Assembly: GCA_017448795.1 (NCBI GenBank)
Contig: JAFSKV010000023.1
Location: forward strand, 1-64,000
From: Synergistaceae bacterium
GTDB taxonomy: Bacteria; Synergistota; Synergistia; Synergistales; Aminobacteriaceae
Length of the DNA: 64,000 bases
Reading direction: 5' to 3'
The position numbers and the translations under genes are program-made. The notes below the pieces were generated by a model. It was given only the letters and a program-made list of their open reading frames with translations. It was not told the DNA's origin and did no database searches. Shown here piece after piece: positions 32,455-40,997 of this stretch. Each line of letters opens with the position of its first letter. Positions within the stretch are counted from its first letter, which is position 1.

Positions 32455-32483
32455 ATTATACTTTGACCCTGAAACGCTCATAA
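32455..32483 (-). promoter_or_regulatory. Promoter of the ior operon
   Basis: On the minus strand TATAAT (32455-32460) and TTATGA (32478-32483) with a 17-base spacer. The -10 is perfect and the -35 is weak. About 40 bases before ATG. Confidence 0.5.
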
Positions 32484-32558
32484 ACGATTCATGAATGCGG
32501 GGCTTGTTACCAATGTTAAAATTTGTGGCAACGATAATATTTCCAGGAGAATAAATAT

Positions 32559-34931
32559 ATGGAAAGCAGGTTTGTGTTTCTTGAGGACGACTGCCCAAAG
32601 CTCGCGGAATATGGGCGCAAGGCTGAGGAATGCATGGCCGTAGATCCTAACTTGTGCCTTCTCTGTCTGGGAAGGATAGCCGAGTTCATCACGGAAGATT
32701 TATGCCGCCGCTGCAATATCACTGAAAGCAGTGAGAAACTTTCAGGCCTGACAGAAAAGGGGCTGCTCACAGATGACATTGCGCGGAAAATTTCAGCTCT
32801 CATAGAATGCAGGAATGAAGCGGCTGATTTCGGCTACGATTCTGAGATGGCATGTAAGCGGCTTATTGTTACGGCTGAAGAGTTATGCAGATGGTTCATC
32901 ACGGAAAAATTAGAGGGCAGGTTCAGTTTTCTTGCTGACATTTTCCCGCCTGATAAGCCCGTGCCTATACTCATGAATTTTTCGGAGCTTGGGCGCGAGG
33001 CTGAGGAGAATCTTTTCATCAACACACGCTACTGTCTCATATGCTTGGGGGATATGGGCGAGGCTGTTACTGACAGGCTGATTTCGGACGGCAGGATTGA
33101 GACACACGAGAAGGAGCAGATAGCCAGGATAGAGGTGTTATTCGAGAACAACATAATCACGCCGGAAGTCAAAAATATCCTTCACGCCCTGAGAATAGCC
33201 CGGAACAATGCTCTTCATGAACGCTACAAAGAAGAATACACGTCTGAACCGGAAGGCAGAAGGCTCATTGATGAAGCTCTTAGGCTGGGTGAATGGATTT
33301 TCCGTGAGACCATGAGGCCGGGCTATGCCGTGAAAGCGAGAATCACGGGCAAGAATGACGGGGGATATTCGGCCGTGATAGGGAGGATTCCCGCTGATGT
33401 TCCAGCTGATGAAGTCCCGGAAGGAAAAAGCTGTGTCGCCGGAAAAAAATATATCTTCAAGATTTCTGATGTTGAAGGCGGAAATGTAACACTCAGCCTG
33501 AAAGATGCTGACAATGACAGCGGGCTGACTATGGCGAGGCTTTACGCGAAATACAAGCCCGGCCAGGATGTCCGCGTAACAATAAAGAGCCTCAGCAATT
33601 CTACAGGGGCAATTGTAGAGCTGAAAGACGGACTCGAAGCAAGGATTCCTTCCTCAGAACTCGGACATAGGATTTACCGTTACGGCGAAGAAGGCAAGAT
33701 GGTGCGCTATGATGTTACGGCGCGGGTAAAATGGTTCAGCCTCACACAGTATCCTCCTATGCTGCTGTCGGTGAAGGATGTTGAGGAAGGTGAACGTGAA
33801 CACAAGCCAGCCCCTCAGCCAGTGAGAGAACCAAAACCGGCCATGAGTGATTTAGACTTCCGTCTGTTCTGCAAGTCAGCACCCTACGAGAAAATCATTC
33901 AGGCACTTGATGAGGGAGCTAATCCCAACGCCACGAACAGCAACAACACAACAGCCCTGATGATGGCGGCGCAATTCAGCAAGAGTGCTCGTGTAGTGAA
34001 GGCCTTGATTGATGCGGGGGCGGAGCTTGACACACAGAATCACAAGGGCAACACGGCGTTGATGTATGCGGCTATGAGCAACTGCCCTGAGATTGTGAGG
34101 GTGATATATGACGCGGGGGCTGATATTGAGCTTGTGAACAAAGGAGGAAAGAAGGCCGCTGATTTCGCAGTAGCAAACAAGAAACTTAACGGCACGGATT
34201 TAGTGAGGCTTCTGCGTGATGAGCCGGAAGAAATCCCGGTAGCAACGCCTGAACCAGAAGCAACACCAGAACCAGCAGCAGCACCAGAACCAGCAGCAAC
34301 GCCTGAGCCTGAAGCAGCACAAGAACCAGCAGCAACGCCTGAGCCAGTAGCAGCACAAGAACCAGCAGCAACACCTGAACCTGAAGCAGCACAAGAACCA
34401 GCAGCAACGCCTGAACCTGAAGCAGCACAAGAACCTGAACCAGAACATGAGCCTGAACAGGAAGTAGAATCCGACGCTCCCATGAGCTACTACGAGTACA
34501 GCCCCGACGAAAACGCCAGCAGTGAGGATGAGGCGGAAACACTCCTTGAGATACGGCGGACACTCCAGCGCAACTTCCTCAAGATATGCCGCTCAGGAAG
34601 CGAGGACGAAATCGCCGAGGCCGTCTCAGCAGGCGTGAACGTCAACGTAACAAACAAGACTTCAGCAACCGCCCTCATGTTCGCGGCAAAAAGCAACACA
34701 GCCGCGGCAGTCGAGATACTCATCCACGCGGGGGCAATCCTTGACGCTAAGGACGACAACGGCAACACAGCTCTGATTTACGCGGGGGCATATAACACAG
34801 ATGATGTTGTGGAGACTCTCATTGAGGCAGGTGCTGACACAGACATAAGGAACACGTCAGGGCATAAGGCGCGGGATTATGCTGCGAGAAATTACAGGCT
34901 CATTGATACGGAGGCTTTAAGCAGGCTGTAG
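32559..34931 (+). CDS. DUF4145-like / S1-like / ankyrin multidomain protein
   Basis: 790 residues; AGGAG 9 bases before ATG. Order of parts: two DUF4145-like helical modules (1-115 starting FVFLEDDCPKLAEYGRKAEE; 120-245 starting FSFLADIFPPDKPVPILMNF, with ARNNALHERY matching the GNxAaH-type motif). One or two OB/S1-like segments follow (about 250-420, with GQDVRVTIKSLSNSTGAIVE). Two ankyrin repeats lie at about 430-540 (ALMMAAQFSKSARVVKALID; NTALMYAAMSNCPEIV). A Pro/Glu/Ala spacer (about 560-640) is followed by further ankyrin repeats (about 670-790). No signal peptide, so cytoplasmic. DUF4145 modules occur in restriction and other defence proteins; S1 suggests RNA contact and ankyrins suggest protein binding. 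I know no described protein with this combination. Function is not assigned. Confidence 0.85.
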   Translation: MESRFVFLEDDCPKLAEYGRKAEECMAVDPNLCLLCLGRIAEFITEDLCRRCNITESSEKLSGLTEKGLLTDDIARKISALIECRNEAADFGYDSEMACKRLIVTAEELCRWFITEKLEGRFSFLADIFPPDKPVPILMNFSELGREAEENLFINTRYCLICLGDMGEAVTDRLISDGRIETHEKEQIARIEVLFENNIITPEVKNILHALRIARNNALHERYKEEYTSEPEGRRLIDEALRLGEWIFRETMRPGYAVKARITGKNDGGYSAVIGRIPADVPADEVPEGKSCVAGKKYIFKISDVEGGNVTLSLKDADNDSGLTMARLYAKYKPGQDVRVTIKSLSNSTGAIVELKDGLEARIPSSELGHRIYRYGEEGKMVRYDVTARVKWFSLTQYPPMLLSVKDVEEGEREHKPAPQPVREPKPAMSDLDFRLFCKSAPYEKIIQALDEGANPNATNSNNTTALMMAAQFSKSARVVKALIDAGAELDTQNHKGNTALMYAAMSNCPEIVRVIYDAGADIELVNKGGKKAADFAVANKKLNGTDLVRLLRDEPEEIPVATPEPEATPEPAAAPEPAATPEPEAAQEPAATPEPVAAQEPAATPEPEAAQEPAATPEPEAAQEPEPEHEPEQEVESDAPMSYYEYSPDENASSEDEAETLLEIRRTLQRNFLKICRSGSEDEIAEAVSAGVNVNVTNKTSATALMFAAKSNTAAAVEILIHAGAILDAKDDNGNTALIYAGAYNTDDVVETLIEAGADTDIRNTSGHKARDYAARNYRLIDTEALSRL
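34314..34440 (+). repeat. 36-bp in-frame tandem repeat in the ankyrin protein
   Basis: Units starting GCAGCACAAGAACC occur at 34314, 34350, 34386 and 34422, spaced exactly 36 bases, encoding AAQEPAATPEPE. The same Pro/Glu pattern in shorter 15-base form extends upstream to about 34249. It forms an extended acidic spacer between the two ankyrin blocks. Confidence 0.9.
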
Positions 34932-34934
34932 GCA

Positions 34935-34963
34935 TTGACATAAAATCGCGTTTGGGGTAATTT
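34935..34963 (+). promoter_or_regulatory. Promoter of the acyl-CoA ligase gene
   Basis: TTGACA (34935-34940), a 17-base spacer, TAATTT (34958-34963). It lies just after the stop of the ankyrin gene, implying a separate transcript. Confidence 0.6.
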
Positions 34964-35012
34964 TCACGGAGTCTTGCTGACACACGGCAGGACTCAATTT
35001 TTACGCAAAGGA

Positions 35013-36665
35013 ATGATTTTCCCCCACATGCCTATCACAGATTTGCTTGAACGCAACGCCAAACTTTACGGCGATGAAGTCGCGCTAGTCGAAATCAACC
35101 CCGAACAGTCCGAACCAGTCCGCATAACCTGGAAGGAATACGCCCTCATTCAGCCGACATCCTCGAAACCTTACCGCCGCGAGTTCACGTGGACAGTCTT
35201 CGACGAGAAAGCCAACCGTGTCGCCAACATGTTACTATCACGCGGCATCAAGAAAGGCCAGAAGGTCGCAATCCTCCTCATGAACTGCCTGGAATGGCTG
35301 CCGATTTATTTCGGGATTCTCAAGACAGGAGCAATCGCCGTACCCCTCAATTTCCGCTACTCATCTGAGGAAATCGAGTACTGCGTGAAACTTGCTGACG
35401 TTGACGTGCTTTTCTTCGGCCCTGAGTTTATCGGCAGGGTAGAAAACACTGTGCTTGCTCTCGGTGAGTCATGCCTGCTGTTCTTTGTCGGCAACAACTG
35501 CCCTTCCTTCGCGGAAAGCTACAACGAGGCTGTCAACAACTGCCCATCTTCAGCACCAAAAATCTTGATTGAGGACTCTGACGAGGCGGCAATATATTTC
35601 TCGTCAGGCACAACGGGCTTCCCCAAGGCAATCCTCCACAATCACACGGCACTCCTTCAGGCGGCGAAAATGGAGGCCATTCACCACGCTACGACACATG
35701 AAGATGTTTTCCTGTGTATTCCTCCGCTGTACCACACGGGCGCAAAAATGCACTGGTTCGGCTCACTCTTCACGGGGAGCAGAGCGGTCATCCTTAAAGG
35801 AACGTCCCCGAAAGCGATTCTTGACGTTGTGTCGTGGGAGAGATGCACTATCGTGTGGCTGTTAGTGCCGTGGTGTCAGGACATATTGACGGCGTTAGAC
35901 CGCGGAGACCTGAAACTTGAGGGGCGCAATCTCTCACAGTGGCGGCTAATGCACATCGGTGCGCAGCCTGTACCTCCGTCGCTGATACGGCACTGGCTGG
36001 AATATTTCCCGGATCACAAGTACGACACGAATTACGGACTCTCAGAGTCGACCGGGCCGGGCTGTGTTCATCTCGGAATGGAGAACATACACAAGGTCGG
36101 CGCAATCGGTGTGCCGGGTTACGGCTGGGAGCTGAAGATAGTCGACAACGAGGGCAGCAACATCCCGCAGGGTGAGACGGGGGAATTGTGCGTTAAGGGG
36201 CCGGGTGTCATGCTGTGCTACTACCACAATCCGGGGGCGACTCATGAGACACTCCGGGACGGCTGGCTGTTCACCGGGGACATGGCCATGATGGACGAGG
36301 ACGGCTTTGTGTGGCTTGTCGACCGTAAGAAGGATGTCGTCATAACGGGTGGTGAGAACATTTACCCTGTCCAGGTCGAGAACTTCCTCATCACTCATCC
36401 CAAGGTGCATGACGTTGCGGTGATCGGGTTGCCTGAGCCTAGACTAGGGGAGATTGCGGCGGCTGTGATTCAGGTGAAGAAGGGCATGACCTGCACGGAG
36501 GAGGAAATCAATCACTTCTGCCTGGGACTCCCGCGCTACAAGAGGCCGAGAAAGATAATCTTTGCTGACGTTCCGAGAAACCCGACAGGGAAAATCGAGA
36601 AGCCAAAGCTCCGTGAGAGATACGCTCAGGGCAGCAGCTTCTTCAGCGAGGAAAGCGCGAAGTGA
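35013..36665 (+). CDS. AMP-forming acyl-CoA ligase
   Basis: 550 residues from ATG 35013. The start is uncertain: TTG 34974 lies only a few bases after the expected transcription start and has no spaced Shine-Dalgarno sequence, while ATG 35028 (MPITDLLERNAKLYG) is also plausible. An adenylating (ANL) enzyme with the P-loop YFSSGTTGFPKAIL, the A5 motif YGLSESTGPG, the hinge GWLFTGDMAMMDEDGFVWLV and VDRKKDVVITGGENIYPVQV, and the C-terminal Lys in NPTGKIEKPKLRE. It activates a carboxylic acid as acyl-CoA; fatty or aryl acid cannot be told apart. The following hydrolase gene starts 24 bases downstream. Confidence 0.88.
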   Translation: MIFPHMPITDLLERNAKLYGDEVALVEINPEQSEPVRITWKEYALIQPTSSKPYRREFTWTVFDEKANRVANMLLSRGIKKGQKVAILLMNCLEWLPIYFGILKTGAIAVPLNFRYSSEEIEYCVKLADVDVLFFGPEFIGRVENTVLALGESCLLFFVGNNCPSFAESYNEAVNNCPSSAPKILIEDSDEAAIYFSSGTTGFPKAILHNHTALLQAAKMEAIHHATTHEDVFLCIPPLYHTGAKMHWFGSLFTGSRAVILKGTSPKAILDVVSWERCTIVWLLVPWCQDILTALDRGDLKLEGRNLSQWRLMHIGAQPVPPSLIRHWLEYFPDHKYDTNYGLSESTGPGCVHLGMENIHKVGAIGVPGYGWELKIVDNEGSNIPQGETGELCVKGPGVMLCYYHNPGATHETLRDGWLFTGDMAMMDEDGFVWLVDRKKDVVITGGENIYPVQVENFLITHPKVHDVAVIGLPEPRLGEIAAAVIQVKKGMTCTEEEINHFCLGLPRYKRPRKIIFADVPRNPTGKIEKPKLRERYAQGSSFFSEESAK

Positions 36666-36689
36666 TGAACAGCACAGGAGAGTCCGGCC

Positions 36690-37571
36690 ATGTATGAGCT
36701 AGTCCAAGTTACGGAGAACACCTGCTACATACAGAGTCCGGCAAAAATCGGCCTCGTGAAACTTGACGGCTCTAACGTCTGCCTCATAGACAGCGGCAAC
36801 GACAAGGACGCAGGCCGCAAAGTCCGCAAGATTCTCGATTCCAACGGCTGGCAATTGTCCGCAGTCTACAACACCCACTCCAACGCTGACCACATAGGCG
36901 GCAACAAGTACCTCCAAGACAGCACAGGCTGCAAGGTTTACGCCCCCGGTACTGAATGCGCCTTCACCCGTCATACAGTGCTTGAACCCTCGTTCCTTTA
37001 CGGCGGATTCCCGGTGAAGGAGCTGCGGCACAAATTCCTCATGGCTCAGGAAAGCGGCGCGGAATACCTCACTCCTGACGTATTGCCAGACGGCTGGGGG
37101 ATGATTGACCTTCCGGGACACTTCTTCAGCATGGTCGGGTTCAGAACGCCGGATGATGTCGTGTTTCTTGCTGACTGCCTGTCAAGCCGCGAGATTCTCA
37201 GCAAGTACCGCGTAACATTCATCTATGACGTTGGGGCGTACTTGGCGACCCTTGAGACTGTGAAGGCGATGGAAGCCCGCCTGTTCATCCCGTCCCACGC
37301 AGAACCAACGTCCGACATTTCAGCCCTCGCCCAGCTCAACATTGACACGGTGAATGAGATTGCCGACAAGATAGCCGAAATTTGTCGGACTCCCATGAAT
37401 TTCGACCGCATACTTCAGGCTGTCTTCACGGAATGCGGACTCACTATGAGCTGGGAGCAGTATGTTCTTGTCGGAAGCACGGTGCGTTCATATCTGGCGC
37501 GGCTCAAGGACACCGGGAGGGTAAACGCGTTCTTTGACGGGAATATTCTCTTGTGGGAGGCCGTGAAGTAA
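36690..37571 (+). CDS. Metallo-beta-lactamase-fold hydrolase
   Basis: 293 residues; GGAG 9 bases before ATG. The binuclear metal motif is HSNADHIGG (HxxxDH, first His in YNTHSNADH), with a later His in DLPGHFFSMVGF, Asp in DVVFLADCLSS, and the final His in FIPSHAEPT. A C-terminal helical region of about 70 residues resembles a winged-helix cap. Thioesterase- or lactonase-like action is possible. The position between an acyl-CoA ligase and an Lgt-like gene, with overlapping stop/start (TAATG) to the latter, suggests co-translation. Confidence 0.83.
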   Translation: MYELVQVTENTCYIQSPAKIGLVKLDGSNVCLIDSGNDKDAGRKVRKILDSNGWQLSAVYNTHSNADHIGGNKYLQDSTGCKVYAPGTECAFTRHTVLEPSFLYGGFPVKELRHKFLMAQESGAEYLTPDVLPDGWGMIDLPGHFFSMVGFRTPDDVVFLADCLSSREILSKYRVTFIYDVGAYLATLETVKAMEARLFIPSHAEPTSDISALAQLNIDTVNEIADKIAEICRTPMNFDRILQAVFTECGLTMSWEQYVLVGSTVRSYLARLKDTGRVNAFFDGNILLWEAVK

Positions 37572-38425
37572 TGTACCCGACATTGTTTCACGTTTTCGGA
37601 TTCAGGGTCGACAGCTACAGCGTGATATGGTTCATAGCCCTCATAGCCGCCATAATGTGGACGATAAGGAGGCTTCCAGTGTACCAGCTCGACGACTATG
37701 AGTCCCGCCGTGTAATGGCCGTGTCATTCATCTTCATGTACGTCGGCGCAAAGTCCTTCGAGTACATCGCTCACTGGGGCTACTACATGGCCGACCTCAC
37801 GCGCTTCCTCGACATTAACCGCGGGGGTGTCCACGAGTTCGGGGCTGTCTCAGGGGCTTTCCTGTCAGCAATGGTTATGTGCATTTTCCCGCGCAAAGTG
37901 TCATTCTCCCGTCTGTGTGATGCCGCCGCGCCTCCTGCTCTTCTCGCAATCGCTATAGGCCGCTGGGGATGCTTCCTCAACGGGTGCTGTTTGGGACTGC
38001 CGACAACGTCATTCGTTGGGGTACATTTCCCGTTCGACAGGGCGGGGGTTTACCGTCATCCTGTGCAGATATATTACTCGGTGATTGCGTTCTTGATTGT
38101 TGGGATTTTGCTTGCAGCGGAGAAAAGAATCCTGCCGTTCCAGAAGACAGCCGCAGAATTTCAGGAGGCAAAACAGCTCCATGATACCGGGAAAATCAGC
38201 GGAGCCTCGCATTATTCCGTGATTGCTCCGCTGGCAGTAATACTCTACTGCTTGATGAGGCTCGCTGTTGTACCGTTCAGAGACCGCGCCCCGTTCATGT
38301 GGATGATGAATCACTCGCTGACTTACAGGGGGATAAAGTTTGCGCTTCCTTTAATGCTGCTGTGGCTGGCATACAGTCTTTACAGGCTGAAAACGGCCGG
38401 TCAATTTCGGCAAAACAGGCCATGA
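37571..38425 (+). CDS. Lgt-like (prolipoprotein diacylglyceryl transferase family) membrane protein
   Basis: 284 residues from ATG 37571 (GGAGG 10 bases upstream; overlaps the preceding stop by one base). Seven membrane helices. The family signature region reads IAIGRWGCFLNGCCLGLPT, comparable to IGRxGNFxNxExxG in Lgt but with Cys residues as in the CFLNGCCxG subgroup. VHEFGAVSGAFLSA resembles the second conserved loop. True Lgt attaches diacylglycerol to lipoprotein Cys residues; for this subgroup the activity is not certain. A 30-residue charged insertion (FQKTAAEFQEAKQLHDTGK) precedes helix 6. Confidence 0.8.
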   Translation: MYPTLFHVFGFRVDSYSVIWFIALIAAIMWTIRRLPVYQLDDYESRRVMAVSFIFMYVGAKSFEYIAHWGYYMADLTRFLDINRGGVHEFGAVSGAFLSAMVMCIFPRKVSFSRLCDAAAPPALLAIAIGRWGCFLNGCCLGLPTTSFVGVHFPFDRAGVYRHPVQIYYSVIAFLIVGILLAAEKRILPFQKTAAEFQEAKQLHDTGKISGASHYSVIAPLAVILYCLMRLAVVPFRDRAPFMWMMNHSLTYRGIKFALPLMLLWLAYSLYRLKTAGQFRQNRP

Positions 38426-38487
38426 ATTACCCACATTTTCCCGCTAAAATACAAAGCTGTAAAAATCCCTCAGGAGGTATTCAGTAA

Positions 38488-39945
38488 ATGAGAAGCAGAA
38501 AAATTTTAGCGTTCACACTTGCGTTTGCCTTAATCCTCGCGGTGTCAGGTGCTTCATATGCTCTTTCTCCGCTTGGAGCCGACCAGCAGAATCCCATTGT
38601 CCCGATCGTCAAGAAAGCATCTGTAGCTGTCGTGAATATTGACGTGGAGAAGACAGCCCGGCGTTCCGCCTCACCTTTCCCGTTTGATGATGATCCATTC
38701 TTCAAGAGATTCTTCGGAGACAGCTTCAAGGAGTTCACGCGCTCAGTCCCGATGAAGGGCAGGGGGTCAGGTTTCATAGTCAGCAAAGAAGGCCAGATAC
38801 TCACGAACAATCATGTTGTTGACGGCGTGGACAAAATCACAGTGTCATTACAGCTTGAGGACGGGAGCAAGAAGACATACCCCGCGCGTATTCTCGGCAA
38901 TGATCCAACATATGACTTAGCCGTGATAAAGATTGAGCCTGACGGGGCACTGCCTGTGCTTGAGCTGGGGGACTCTGACGCTGTCGAGGTCGGCGAATTT
39001 GTCGTAGCAATCGGCAACCCTTACGGTTTTGAACAGACTGTTACGGCCGGAGTAATCAGCGCGAAGAACAGGAGCATACACGCGCAGGATGTGAATTTTG
39101 ATGATTTCCTCCAGACTGACGCGGCGATAAATCCCGGAAATTCCGGCGGGCCTCTCCTCAACATGGATGGAAAAGTCATCGGCATAAACACGGCAATCAT
39201 CCCTTACGCTCAGGGCTTGGGGTTCGCGATTCCCGTCAACAAAGCAAAGGAAATCATGGGCGACCTTGTGTCATACGGGCGTGTGAAGCGGGGCTGGCTC
39301 GGCGTGAGCGTCAGGGGCATCACTCCCGAAATGGCGAGGGCTTACGGTGTTGAAGGCACTAACGGCGCGATGATTAACGATGTCTTCAAGGGAGACCCTG
39401 CGGACAGGGCAGGAATAAAGCGCGGTGATGTTGTCGTTGAGATCAACGGGCAGAAAGTGAAGGATGCTAATGATTTTGTCGCGAAGGTAAGGACGCTTGC
39501 CCCCAACTCTACAGCGAAGCTCCAGATTGTCCGCAAGGGCAGAAAGATGACATTCAACGTGAAACTTGCCGAACGCAACAGCAAGGGGGACGGCAGCGTT
39601 GAGAACTCAAGCAAGGAAGACGACAGGTCGGCATCAAGGTCATCAGGAATTGACGCGCTGAAGGATTTTGGCATCGCCAGAGTTGCGCCGCTCACTGAGT
39701 CCCTTAGAAGGCAGTACAAGATAAATTCAGGCAGCGACGGCCTCATCATTCTGGAAATTGACAGGAACTCTCAGGCTTCTTCTGACGGGGACATACGCGA
39801 GGGGGATCTCATAATCGAGATTAACGGCTACGAAGTCAAGTCAGCTTCTGACGTGTCTAAGGCACTCGGCAATGATACATCGGTCGTCCTCATGCTTGAG
39901 CGCGAAGGGTCAACGTATTTCACAATGGTGAGCAAGGCAGACTGA
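38488..39945 (+). CDS. HtrA/DegP-type periplasmic serine protease with two PDZ domains
   Basis: 485 residues; AGGAGG before the ATG. Signal peptide 1-27. The trypsin-like domain has the catalytic His in ILTNNHVVDG, Asp in YDLAVIKI and Ser in NPGNSGGPLLN. The LA-loop region PFDDDPFFKRFFGDSFKEF is typical of DegP/MucD proteins. PDZ1 (about 270-360) begins RGWLGVSVRGITPEMARAYG and PDZ2 (about 395-480) ends the protein. It degrades or refolds damaged envelope proteins. A strong terminator follows. Confidence 0.95.
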   Translation: MRSRKILAFTLAFALILAVSGASYALSPLGADQQNPIVPIVKKASVAVVNIDVEKTARRSASPFPFDDDPFFKRFFGDSFKEFTRSVPMKGRGSGFIVSKEGQILTNNHVVDGVDKITVSLQLEDGSKKTYPARILGNDPTYDLAVIKIEPDGALPVLELGDSDAVEVGEFVVAIGNPYGFEQTVTAGVISAKNRSIHAQDVNFDDFLQTDAAINPGNSGGPLLNMDGKVIGINTAIIPYAQGLGFAIPVNKAKEIMGDLVSYGRVKRGWLGVSVRGITPEMARAYGVEGTNGAMINDVFKGDPADRAGIKRGDVVVEINGQKVKDANDFVAKVRTLAPNSTAKLQIVRKGRKMTFNVKLAERNSKGDGSVENSSKEDDRSASRSSGIDALKDFGIARVAPLTESLRRQYKINSGSDGLIILEIDRNSQASSDGDIREGDLIIEINGYEVKSASDVSKALGNDTSVVLMLEREGSTYFTMVSKAD

Positions 39946-39965
39946 CAGGAAATGTGAAGAAGAAG

Positions 39966-39997
39966 GCGGGATTCCTTATGAGGGAGTCCCGCTTTTT
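39966..39997 (+). terminator. Terminator after the HtrA gene
   Basis: GCGGGATTCC pairs with GGAGTCCCGC (10 bp, one G-T pair), then TTTTT. It faces the end of the leftward dehydrogenase gene. Confidence 0.85.
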
Positions 39998-39998
39998 G

Positions 39999-40988
39999 TT
40001 ACCGCTGAAATTCAACGCCGTGAAGTTTTTTCCCCGTCCCGAACTCGTAACAGCTCCTGAAATTCCCCTCTACCATGTCGCTCACATCTTCAGCAGTGTA
40101 GAAGGCAGTGTGCGGACTCAGTATCACGTTCGGGAATGACCGCAGGATTGCCAGCTTAGGGTTCACCATAACTTCCCCCATCAAGTCATAGTAATACAGG
40201 CCGTTCTCGAACTCCACGACATCAAGGGCTGCCCCTCCGAGTTTCCCGGACTCAATCCCCGCGATTAACGCCTCAGAATCGACCAGCTTGCCCCGCGCCG
40301 TGTTAATGATGTACGCGCCCTGCTTCATCTTGCCGATAGCGTCCCGGCTGATTATGTGGTAGTTGTCATCGTTGGCGTTCATGTGCAAGGTGATTATGTC
40401 AGACTCACGGAACAATGTATCACGGTCAACATACCGGGCGAATTTCCGGGCTGTCTCATTCTCGCGGACATCATAGGCAAGTATCCTGCACCCGAACCCG
40501 GACAAGTGCTGTATCACAGTCGTACCAATCCGCCCCGTTCCCATGACTCCAACGGTACACACAGAGAAATCCCGGCCCAGCTTGTTGCGGAGGGAGTAGT
40601 CCTGCAATTCAGCCCGCTTCAGGATGTGCGCAAAACGTCTCACGCTGGCAAGCATAAGCATAATCGCATAGTCAGCAACACCAGTAGGCGGGTATATCAC
40701 AGTGTCGACCTTAAGCCCCAGTTCCCGCGCGGCCTCAAGGTCAACATGATCATAGCCCACAGAACGAAGCAGGATGTACTTCACCCCGACGTTGCGGAAA
40801 GCCTCAAGCACCTTCCGGGACATGTCGCAGGGAGTGCAGCTCATACCGTCGCATCCTGCAGCAAGCGCGTAATTCTTCTCGTCAGGGTAAGCTGTAGTGT
40901 ACGTGAAATCTATGCCGTATTTGTCCCTCATCTGGCGGCAGAATTGAAGCTCGTCATATTCGCGGAGGGCGTAAAAGCAAATCTTCAT
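39999..40988 (-). CDS. D-2-hydroxyacid dehydrogenase (D-lactate dehydrogenase-like)
   Basis: 329 residues. NAD-binding fold with VGVMGTGRIGTTVIQHLSGF and the ribose-binding Asp in ILAYDVREN. Catalytic Arg is in NTARGKLVDSEAL, the Glu-containing segment is ALDVVEFENG, and the catalytic His is in LSPHTAFYT. The sequence is closest in layout to D-lactate/VanH-type enzymes. It reduces a 2-oxoacid to the D-hydroxyacid. The gene follows a Na+/alanine symporter gene (9 bases), so the pair may handle alanine-derived pyruvate or another amino-acid-derived oxoacid; that is inference. Confidence 0.88.
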   Translation of the reverse strand: MKICFYALREYDELQFCRQMRDKYGIDFTYTTAYPDEKNYALAAGCDGMSCTPCDMSRKVLEAFRNVGVKYILLRSVGYDHVDLEAARELGLKVDTVIYPPTGVADYAIMLMLASVRRFAHILKRAELQDYSLRNKLGRDFSVCTVGVMGTGRIGTTVIQHLSGFGCRILAYDVRENETARKFARYVDRDTLFRESDIITLHMNANDDNYHIISRDAIGKMKQGAYIINTARGKLVDSEALIAGIESGKLGGAALDVVEFENGLYYYDLMGEVMVNPKLAILRSFPNVILSPHTAFYTAEDVSDMVEGNFRSCYEFGTGKKLHGVEFQR

Positions 40989-40997
40989 GGCCTCAGC

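Noticed and set aside
34249-34460. Antisense open frames over the Pro/Glu spacer
   Set aside because: They are low-complexity reflections of the ankyrin protein's repeat and lack start signals.
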